From: Paragonimus westermani
Lineage: Eukaryota > Platyhelminthes > Trematoda > Plagiorchiida > Troglotrematidae
NCBI GenBank assembly: GCA_008508345.1
Contig: QNGE01000298.1
Location: forward strand, 102,979 to 166,978
DNA length: 64,000 nucleotides
Direction of reading: 5' to 3'
The notes under the pieces were generated by a model, which saw only the letters and a program-made list of their open reading frames with translations, was not told where the DNA came from and made no database searches. Position 1 is the first letter of the stretch; every line of letters starts with the position of its first letter. Shown here in pieces: positions 38,121 through 47,724 of this stretch. The translations under genes and the position numbers were made by a program.

Positions 38121-38444
38121 GCAATTCATACAGGCCCTACACCTCCAGTGACCAAGTATGTGTAAACCGCATAAAACTTAGTGGCCCAGTAACCCGATTA
38201 ACACGTTGTCACACACCGGTCATAGAAATACGACACATTCACATATACACACAAACCCACCACCACCCGGGTAGTCAGCCATCCACCGTTCCCATGTCTA
38301 TCACCATTGCGTATAACCATGCTTCTGTCTGATAGGTGAACCTGATGAATCTCTTGTAATTGTATATGTCTGATGAGAATTACCGAAAACAGCTGTTTGT
38401 AACCTTAACTTCTTATGAGTACTCTGAGTATAATGAAGAAACTG
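38121..38444 (+). repeat. PLE-E right terminal repeat (inverted 3' region)
   Basis: Inverted copy of 35857-36178, lying upstream of the PLE-E coding region. It begins within the end of the endonuclease-coding tail and runs to the presumed 3' terminus at 38444. It may be a separate 3'-end fragment inserted in the opposite direction or part of the element's own terminal structure. Confidence 0.92.
38370..38403 (+). other. Hammerhead-like motif, PLE-E right copy
   Basis: Same motif as at 35898-35931, here on the plus strand. A second CTGATGA occurs at 38342, 28 bp upstream, and GTAATT at 38356-38361 can pair with AATTAC at 38378-38383. Confidence 0.35.
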
Positions 38445-38582
38445 CTATTTGATCGCCTGCGCGATAGTAATCTGATGTTACCGATTAAAAACATCAGTTG
38501 TTTATTATTTATTGGTCACGGGGACCAGTTTATTTATATAAAAATTAACGGACATTTGATTGTTTGTTCTCCACATCCACAG

Positions 38583-38712
38583 TTCTCATGCCTATCACCA
38601 TTGCGTATAACCATGCTTTTGTCTGATATGTGAACCCGATGAATCTCTTGTAATTGTATATGCCTGATGAGAATGACCGAAAACAGCTGTTTGCAACCTT
38701 AACTTCTTATGA
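38583..38712 (+). repeat. Third partial copy of the PLE-E 3' region
   Basis: Direct repeat of 38289-38418 with a few percent difference. It begins at GTTCTCATGCC and ends at CTTATGA, about 30 bp short of the element terminus. It includes the motif at 38664-38697, with AATGAC in place of AATTAC and GTTTGCAAC in place of GTTTGTAAC. The two copies are 138 bp apart. Confidence 0.92.
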
Positions 38713-40118
38713 TTGAAACACTGTCCACACTCAATATCGATTATCTTCGATGAGGGTGGCAGTAGATAGTTAGCTCTTTTCAACTATTTCTGAGGCTGCA
38801 TTAATTACTCCGTTGATCACCATTTCTCTCGGTTGCTCTGTAGGATGCAAGAGAGTTTAATTCAGTCTTATTCGATCGAGGTGTTGCAAGCTGCACTACA
38901 CGATTGCAAGCCCGATTTTTAGGATCACAGCGAAAAACGGAATTTTTAGAATGTATCACCAGTATGGGATACTGGCGAGCGTTCTTAAAGCTTTAACGCG
39001 GTTAATTAACCGTAAGATAAGTTGAAAACACGTTTGACTTTAGGCTTCATACTCAGACAAAGATTTTTGGCGAAACATTTTGAAAAGAATCGGTGAACTT
39101 GAGTTTCCACGTCGTTGAATCTCACCAATAGTACGCATACTTAATGGACCCACCACGTACTTGTGATACGTGAATGCTTCGAAAACTACACTGAAACCTT
39201 GCAATGGTCGTAAAAGACGTATTAGGTCAAGATGTTCAGCCACAGTCGCTTGTGAGTGGTAACTGTGTTTGAACATACTTGGGTTTTATAACATAAGTGA
39301 TACCCAATCGACTGATGTAACGATGTTAATAAACCGGCAGCCGAATCACATGGGGTATGGTTTCAGGTGGTACTGAAAAAAAGGAGTTACCACATCCTAT
39401 CCAGAATGTGGCAGAAACCATGAGCTGTACATCGCAGAGTGTGAGATTAGGGAGAAAGTATACATACAGCATAACCACATTTGCTTTCTATCGAACCATT
39501 GCGAGTGACAAGGAAATTACTCAACACATGTAAATGGTTTGATAAGAAGATAGCTGTTTATCACGGTTGACTGTTAAACGAGATCGTTCAACTTAGCTTA
39601 GCTGAAACCAGTTCGCTGAAGGAATATGCTGTGACGAGATATGTTACAGATTTCAGATGAACATAGGTCACGATGAACCCGTAACAGCATATATGATAAA
39701 CTCAACGCATAGGTGGTCCAAACACCTGGAAATTAAAAGAGACAGTACCCTGTTTACTGAAGAACTGTTACGAAAGCAAGGCTTGATTCCAGTGTTTTTT
39801 TTAAGGGGCAGTTAAAAAACATTTTCGGAACGGGAAATCCAAAAATCTTGTGAATGGTGCTCAACAGTCGGAAGAAACATATCGTCACAAAATCAGCTTA
39901 CCCCATTCAACGGGACGGTTACCGTGTCTCCGTTTACAGACAAACTCATAGTCAGTACAATACTAACAGTACATCCGGGCTAGTTTGGATATGTTAATGT
40001 ACCAATACCATTTCATCCAGTGCGAGGTCATTGGCTTAGTGTATGCTTAGGTTCAAAGCCCTTCAGGGTGAGGATACACGTTAGAGATTAGCTGCATCAA
40101 CAGTAAAACCAAAGCTTA

Positions 40119-40361
40119 ATGTTTCTTTCCCGAGAGGATGTTGACTGGAGAAATGTATTCCACTGTGAAAGGTGCTATCAGCTTTCACCGATGTTCTGCT
40201 TTGCACATTCAAAAGCATTACTGATTGGGGAATATGATAGGTCAGCTGAGACTCAGTTATGGAAAATCTGGGATTCGGCTGGATTAGAATCAGCGAGAGG
40301 AATGACACGCCAAAACAAGGCAAGCACTCCGTCAACCGAGTTACGATCATTTGTTGGCTAA
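40119..40361 (+). CDS. Hypothetical frame with small-GTPase G3-like motif
   Basis: An 80-codon frame. Residues 49-64 read WKIWDSAGLESARGMT, which resembles the switch II region of Rab GTPases (KLQIWDTAGQE, followed by RSITR); the Asp, Gly and Glu of the DxxGxE box are in place. Nothing before or after it looks like a GTPase: no P-loop and no NKxD within the frame. If real, it is one exon or a fragment of a processed pseudogene. Possible boundaries are an AG just before TTATGG (about 40255) and AAG/GC near 40319. A chance match is a serious alternative. Confidence 0.2.
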   Translation: MFLSREDVDWRNVFHCERCYQLSPMFCFAHSKALLIGEYDRSAETQLWKIWDSAGLESARGMTRQNKASTPSTELRSFVG

Positions 40362-42892
40362 AGAATCATTATGGCGGGTTTTATACCAATCAAGTAAGTT
40401 GAAATCTTAAGTGATTTGTCTGTCATTGTTAAATAATATCATGGATAGTACACTGCATTGTGATGGAAGCTACAGAGTTGCTTTCACATTAGATCGACTT
40501 GACAAGTTTGAGACAAAAATCAGCTGCAGTTCACTGTGTTGGTTTATCATCTGTTCCGTAATCCAAGTGGCAGATTTTAATAAAAAATTAAAGTTGGCAA
40601 CGAAATATTTTCGTGCTCATATTATTTGAGGTGACTTAGTTCACTTGACTCCCTTGAAACGGTACGAAAATAGACCACCTAGTTTATTTTCAGGCTGACA
40701 CTCTATAGCCGGCTTGATCATTACTCACCAAACGGAGTTATTTTGAACGAGGATGGAACTAGCGTTCGTGACTGGTACGATTCGAAGCGCCTGTTCGTTG
40801 TACCAGTGCGTTTCAAACGTTCTCATTTAATCACTCCCTTAATATCCTGAGCTTGCAACCATTACTTACTCGGCCCGTTAAAGACGTGATCATCGTTCCG
40901 TCATTACACACACGCTACATGGGCACTAGACTAATAGGAGTGACAAGTAGATATTCTTAGTTTGGATTTCGCCGCATCTCACCTGATGGATAATTAGGAC
41001 CTAAATGATATGTATACACCTATCACTTGCAATAAAATGGCCTGCCAGAATGCTAGAATCGATTAAACTACTGTTAATGAAAAATGTCCTGGACAAATAA
41101 TTACATAGTTATTATCTCGGTACTGCTTAATACAGCTATTCTTGAACTAGTCTGACTCATTCTCACTTTGGCGTCTCAAACTTAAAGTCACGGTCTCCTC
41201 ATACCCCATGCGTTACGTAAATACTGAAATCGAAAGTAGTAACTGTACACGTTTAACCTGCACCCCACCCACTTTCGAACATATCTTCCACTTTCAGATG
41301 GGCTTAACAATTGACCTCTTAAAAATAAAGATTAGATTTCAGAGGAGGCTTGTTGGAATGTCTTCCAAACATGTGGGATAATCGGTTGAAGTCAACCAAA
41401 TCTCCGGTCACTTAATAATATTGCGCTTCACATATCTTCAAAGAGCAGTGTGATAGCTAAGCTTGATGCTGCAATATCAGCTCATCAGTAGCATGCCCAG
41501 TCATTTATAGGTTTGTCCCATCATCTTCCGAAATTTGAGGTTGCTGTCCGTCGTTCACCCCGTGGTAGAGTTCACACAATCGTCTATTTCGTCGTGGAGA
41601 TAACGGCCACTCTTGTGGAACAACTGCCCCAACACCACTGTAAAAATTCGTTCGTAAATTACCTAAAGGAGTTCCCTCTTGCAGAATAGACACATCGCTC
41701 TTCGTTTTCGCTTGGTTTCACTTTGATAGGTGTAAATGAATCCATGGAAACGATGTTCAGAAGTCGAAGCAACCTAATTGTTACTCTTCATTTCAGGTCG
41801 AGCTCACCATAATCCTTTCTAGCTCAGAAAAATTCACCCAGTAGCCACTCGGCATTGGAATTCGGATGAAACGCCAATAAAGCTCAGTTAGGTAGATAAT
41901 TGGAAGGGGCTGTGTACACTTGAGGCCACTTCATGCATGCCCCTATCATACTCCGTGAGATCCCACATATGCTACCTCTGATTATCTACAGATATGGTTA
42001 CCGTCTGATGTATGTCTGGATGATCGCTGGTCATTCATGACAGAATAGTATTGTTTTGTGTTCTATTGTGTCTCGACAGTAGCCGACCTGCAACAAACCA
42101 GGCAGCAAGCAGTCTCTTATCAAGCGTAGCGTCGATGATGGACAGCTTTGGGCGTTGTGACGGTTGACGTAAAACCGACATAAGATTTAGATCCCGATGG
42201 CTAATCCGATAAACAGACGCGTGCAGCATACTATTTTTGCGCAGTATTGTTGTCGTCCCCGGGTCGTCACCGACCCCACTCGATATTCGTGTTTCAGCAT
42301 GCGTGGTAAACCAAACTGGCTCATTTGCATACGGTGAAAATCGTAGCTTGACGCTTAGACTGTACAGTGACCTTTGCTCAGGAATTTTAATGAAAAACAT
42401 CGGTTTGGAATCACGTGTGTACTCCTGAGGGATTGAAACAACTGCCTTTTGTTCTCTTTTGTAACAGGTCAACGGCTGACCCGTCGAAACAGTCCATCCT
42501 TTTCATCTCACCTGTTTTACGCGTTGACACTCAACGGTGGGTCGATTTTGACGCCTGGGAATTCATGCGCACAAATTGTGAACCGTGTCAAGTGGTTCGC
42601 GAACCGCAAAACAGTGCTTGTTCCGTAGGACAAAGTATACTTATGCTTACCGGGACCTACATAAACCAGATTCTCACATGTTGGCCTGCTGGTTGACTTA
42701 CTGACTGCCTCGCTAGTTGATCAGTCACCTGCAGTAATTAAATTCATATTTGTAAGACAAAATCCAGTTAGGCAGACCACAGCGGGAAGTAGGACCGCTA
42801 ACGCAAACCTGCAGTCACAGAATCCGAAAATCGACTGTCAATCACAGTACGGCTTGTCTGTCACCAGATTCAGCCAGGATACCGTAACGGGT

Positions 42893-42940
42893 AAGGATGA
42901 TGCGGCCGATGATGTTGATGATAAGGATGATGATGATGAG
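42893..42940. repeat. GAT-type microsatellite
   Basis: Imperfect GAT/GATGAT run with interruptions. On the minus strand it gives a His-rich stretch in an otherwise unremarkable frame. Confidence 0.85.
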
Positions 42941-44850
42941 AATTCTGTTGTACAGTAGTTTGGGGAGGTGTCACAGTGAGATACTCGACACACATAATCG
43001 TTAGCAAAGAATGCATACGCAGAGAGATGGAAGGAGCAGGTAAAATGAAACGCTGTGGATCACCTCTGTCTCGAAGGTGGGAGTGACAACTCAGCAAAAG
43101 TCAGCGCAAAGTACTGCACGACGCAGTCTGCGCGCACACAGCCATGCTGGACTTACAAGCAGACAAAATCCACTAAGCCAAACACGTCGTTTTCAGTGGA
43201 ACGGAAAGAAGGGAAATCTAGCGGATGGTATCCGCCTGTCCGCATGTCCTACGAGGACGAAAACAAGTGTGCACCTTCGTGTGGGTAGTGTGTATATGCT
43301 ACTGCCCGGATTAGCACTACATTCGGTGGCTGAGAGGGTATACAACCTCCCGCAGGTTAAAAGAACTGTTATCTGGTCTGTGTATCTACGAAGATCACGA
43401 TGAACCCTGGAGACAGTTTCTCACTAATTGAACAATCAGTTTGTAAGGTCCAAATTTCCCACTTTTGGCCGTAAATTCTGGCTTTGCCTGTGGCAAAGGG
43501 AATTTATAGGGGTCAAGTGATTTCGTTCTGCTCCATTGTTGTTAACCAAAGGTCGGTTTATCGTTTGCAGAGTAAAATGTGCATACAGACAAATTTATTA
43601 AGTTGCAAATAAACATTCCGTTGATATGCGTACACTTATCAAGTAATGATGGACGGCAGTCGACAGTAAAACCTCAAGGTAAGTTTATGATGACTGGATT
43701 ACATTGAGGGGTTTAAGGAGGTTGCAGTTTGTCTTCACTTTTCGTCTTCTCTTGGCCTGGCTAGACATATTCCACATTGGGTTACAAGCCGGTACCGACT
43801 GACGAGCGCACGAATTACAGATTGAGATGTCGACATGTCGCTATCGCTTGTTCCGTACTTATGACGTTCTTTATAGTCCTCCACATGTGGAGGAAATCAG
43901 AACGGTATACCAGCCAATAATCCTCCTACTGGCAATCTGTCAACATTATTCGTTTAAGTTGCACAACCTGAAAACCACAACCACTAATCGAACGAATTTA
44001 TTTTCATAGCTTCTACCAGCTATTCTGCTGTTGCGATAATTATATATATTTATCGAATAGTTCCTGAGTGTTAAAGATGATAGCGTCGTTGCCTTTGATT
44101 GGAAGTAAGCAGCTAAGATTAGTGCCAAATTAATGGTTTGTAATAATACGCTGATACACCTACCAGCTAGTGTTTTCCCTGTTCAACTTGTCTTCCAGTT
44201 TACTTTATAGATTCGACTGACGATGTTTGCATTGTTGTCAAGTGTTGCGGGTTTTGGTTGTTATAAGTTGAAAATCCCCAAGTATGATTACAACTTACAC
44301 AGCTGTACCGGATCCCTTTGAACAATAGCATTAGACTCCAGTCCTCCTCCTTTAATTCCAGTCACTAGTTCGTATCCTAGGCGGAACTGGGATCTCATCT
44401 GCGGGTCTCGTTCTCATGAGACAACAATTTCGAACCGTTTATCTTTAACGCAATCGTCTTATCTAAAGTTTCAGCTAGATACCATTGTGATTAGGGTTGA
44501 GATTCTCCATTCCCGTCAACATGAGAAGAAATACTGTTCTATTGGCACTACTTAGCCACATCGCTCAAAATATTTACTTGTACGGTGGCCTTTCTTAACA
44601 CAACGGATTTTATTTTCAAGGTAGCTTCCTGAGAAACTGGTTATGTTGCAACCGGCTAGCTAGTGGTACTCTTTGGTTGTTTCATAAACACGAACGAACA
44701 AACATGGCGATGGTTTCACTTACCACTGGTTCCTTAACAGGGACAGTTTGGAGATGGTTCATTGATTACCTTAACAACTGTTCAGACCGATCATGTAAGT
44801 TCACACGAGTATCTGAGCCTTATGTGTGCATATGGGTGAAACGGTTCACT

Positions 44851-45068
44851 AGCCTTCGTACTTCACGAACATAAATCGCTTCGTTTTAATATTCCATCCA
44901 TCAGAATCAAGCATGGACTTTGGCCCGACTGACATTTCCGAAGCTCTCATACAATATAGACCGAAGAATTGCTCAATGAAACTTAGCAAGCTGGATGTGT
45001 CCCCCCTTGAACCTCCATTCCAGTTGGGAGAGCTGTCAGAAATGACCATCAGGAAGTACTTTTTGTAG
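44851..45068 (+). CDS. Hypothetical open stretch, possible exon
   Basis: This frame is open for 72 codons from a TAG at 44848-44850 to TAG. It has a protein-like composition: SSMDFGPTDISEALIQYRP, later KLSKLDVSPLEPP and GELSEMTIRKYF. An ATCCATCAG just before AATCAAGCATGG (about 44906) could be a splice acceptor. The first Met inside is at 44911. I do not recognise the product. The opposite strand is also open for 66 codons here, which weakens the case. Confidence 0.2.
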
Positions 45069-47226
45069 TACTTTGTTGTTTACCGCTGCAAACTCGGTCT
45101 TTCTTGCCAAAACACACATAAAGGGTTTTTAATGTGTCTGTTCACTGTACTGTCACACTGTGACCTTCTAGGAAACTCGCCGGGAATCAAACNGTCGAGA
45201 TCACAGAACTCATTAAACCTGCAAGGCGATATTATGAGATTCACCACTACGACTGCTAATCACAATGTGGTTGATACTTTTGCCACTTATCTATATCGTA
45301 AGGCTGACACTGACCATTTCTCACTCATTTTTTCAAGTCACGTCCAGCAGCAGTTCTACTTACCCTGGCGGACTGGAGAATGAAAACTCGTTTACCTACA
45401 TGGTTGCGTTTGGTACTTGACCATTCACCGATTTTATGGACTACTCGAGATTTACTCAAAATTCTGACACCCTTGATCCACCCAACTGTCTCGCACTTTT
45501 GTGTGAAATTTAGCGACACTTTATTTATCGTTAGTTTAGAACCCATCCTGTGGTTCAAAAAGCTACATACTCATAAGGCGGTTGCCCTGCCTTTGATTGG
45601 TTCCTGTACCGTGATTTATAATCTTAGTTTAATAAGCTTCCTGAAACATCTACCCGACTGGTTCGCTTCATTACTCGTTTGGTGCCTTCATTTTGTGGTT
45701 GAGGGGAAACTGTATAATAGTATCATCTCACAGTTCTCTTTTTGTGTTTGAGTTTCCATATAGTTTAAAAAGTAACTATGTTTCAGCTGGTTATATTCAC
45801 TTCACCATAACACATTCAAGTACAAGGTCGATTCCATTTTTAAATTATCCAAGTGAATTGGGTCGTCACCTGTGTACCTCATTCTACAACAGTTCAGCGG
45901 GCAACCCAGAATTATGTGCATGGCTTGTGTGAGTTTATGTTTTAAAACAAATCGTCTTATACTGATAAAAACCACTCAATTTAAGTGCGGTCAGTCAAGT
46001 ACCGTGTGTACACAGTGGTAAAGTAGGGAAGCACAATTCAGTTTGTTATAACTCTAAGGCTATCTGGGATTCCGCGGCCAAATTTTCTTGGACTGCTCGG
46101 TGTTCAGTCACTTTCCCCGTTCTAAGACTACCTCAGTTGTTGATAATCTTTTCGTATGTGGACGGTGTCACAGTATTCGCTGGTTGACGTGGTTTAGTAC
46201 TGAAATCAAGTATATACGTAAAACCGATATGAGAAAGGCAAATCCAGTTTATTGCGAAAACTAGAAGCTTAGATTGCTAATGAGCTTAGTACTCGATAAT
46301 GTTGCCAGCCGTAAGTTGTCAACTCTAGGGAACAGTGGCTTCACCTGGTTTTTCGGGTAAACACTAAGTCCCAAGTGAAATCACTTGATACTGGCTAAAT
46401 CCGCCTTTTCGAAGATTAAATTAGATGTAGATTTTCGAGTGACCTCAGCCGAAATTGACAAGTCAAAGCCTGATCATTTGAAACATTACGGTACACCCAT
46501 CACCACACCTCCAGTGCGTCCGTCCGTGCACGTTCCTTAATTATCTTGTTGAACATGTCCAATACGTAATCAGGTCAACTACCTCTCTAACATACCGTGT
46601 CCAGTATGTAATGTGTTCCGACATTGATACCCATTTGAATTACAATTCAAAGGCTAATGTGAGCTGAAAATAGCTACGTTTATTCAGTCAACATGCAGCA
46701 CAACGTTGATTGAGGCCGCCAGGCAAAATACTTGAAACGGAACACCCGGCATGATCACGGTCCAGGCGCTGTTTGCGTGGTTGTTGGCCCCCAACACTGC
46801 CATAATAACCTGTCAGATTTTGTCACACTTCTACGCCACGCATCAAGACGACTATTCACTGCTACAAATGTTGAACAATACATCCTGCCTTGACACCTCT
46901 ACACGGTCCAAATCACACACGGTCCTATGATGAAGACTTTCCACTTCAAGGCATGTACAGAAAATAGATTACAAGTAAAGGACTACTCACATCTCAATAC
47001 ATCCGTCCGAAGTTTGAGGAAACTTCCATTGTCTCGGCTGACAGTTCGCAGCGGTGGTGATTATTTCTATCGCACTATCCGGATTTTGATACATCCTGGC
47101 ATTTTGTTAGTTGTTGTAACTCTTGTACATTCGTCATACCGTTATTCGCATGCCATTTATGTACTTTTATAGGTGTTATTCACCTTCTGATCACAATTAA
47201 TTTTTGTGCCAATAATGCATTCTGTG
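45069..47226. other. No gene recognised
   Basis: Includes a hydrophobic 123-codon plus-strand frame (45380-45751) without motif and an undetermined base at 45193. If the integrase remnant at 47.2 kb belongs to a longer element, its C-terminal part should lie here on the minus strand, but I could not find a catalytic DDE pattern. Confidence 0.4.
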
Positions 47227-47724
47227 TCACAAGTTAGCTGATTTTACCGACTTATACCGACTGGTGAAACTAAACGATTGCCACGTTGTACAGCACGCAA
47301 AATGACATGGGATAAAATGGGTTCGTTTGCATTCGCTAGCTACCGACTCAACGTTTGTCTCCATTCTGTTGAGTTCCGGGCAATCCACGTAAACCTTCGC
47401 TCTTGCTACCCCAATGTAGTTTTCCAAACTGTTGTGACTATACACATGATAGACACGCTGGACCAAGTGATTCAACCTGTATCTAGTGCTGTGAATTTCC
47501 GGGTTTAGACCGGTCACGGAGTGAATAACTAGCACGCTATACATTGTACAATTACTGATTAGCCCACCGGAATTAGACATTAGTGAATAACATCCATCTC
47601 TCGAGCAAATTAAAAACGACGCACAAATGGCGCGCTTTTCCTCGAAAGTTTTGATGTGAACATCTCGACATTCAGCATTAATAATGTGCACATCATTCTG
47701 CATTTCATCCACAGTAAAAGGCAA
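47227..47724 (-). pseudogene. Probable LTR-retrotransposon integrase N-terminal remnant
   Basis: The longest open frame of the window, 165 codons, unbroken. Its middle and end resemble the zinc-binding head of Gypsy/BEL-type integrases. YSVLVIHSVTGLNPEI matches the strand before the zinc finger. YHVYSH supplies two His spaced as in HxxxH, IGVARAKVYVDCPELNRM parallels the usual GxxRxKxxxxxxYWPxLNR stretch, and SECKR has the first Cys of the CxxC pair with the second replaced. That spacing, about 34 residues from the second His to Cys, fits the family. No protease, RT, RNase H or LTR is visible around it. An unrelated chance frame of this length is possible in 64 kb, so the call rests on the motif order. 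Confidence 0.42.

Larger units (their letters stand above)
35857..38444 (-). mobile_element. PLE-E, nearly complete Penelope-like element with inverted 3' ends
   Basis: On the minus strand, an RT-plus-GIY-YIG coding region (about 38000 to 36150) is followed by its 3' region, which ends at 35857. On the other side, beyond the 5' end of the coding region, the same 3' region is present again in opposite orientation (38121-38444). The element is thus enclosed by inverted repeats of about 320 bp. Both repeats begin at the outer edge with the same CAGTTTCTTCATTATAC word, so this is probably the true 3' terminus. Inverted terminal repeats made of element ends are known for Penelope elements. I see no clear target-site duplication. 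Confidence 0.88.
38713..44849. other. No gene certain; several weak coding hints
   Basis: Contains a plus-strand 80-codon frame with a small-GTPase-like WDSAGLE (40119-40361). Two further frames at 42035-42472 minus (145 codons) and 42415-42696 plus overlap each other. The latter follows a pyrimidine-rich tract ending in AG near 42468. A GAT-type microsatellite is at 42893-42940. None of this proves a gene. Confidence 0.4.

Noticed and set aside
41480..41495. CTGATGAGC on the minus strand, similar to the motif near 28631
   Set aside because: No GAAA core and no repeat or pol III context around it.
42035..42472. 145-codon minus-strand open frame
   Set aside because: No motif recognised, and it overlaps a plus-strand open frame; length alone is not convincing in 64 kb read in six frames.
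45380..45751. 123-codon hydrophobic plus-strand frame
   Set aside because: Hydrophobicity follows from the T-rich sequence; no membrane-protein family recognised.
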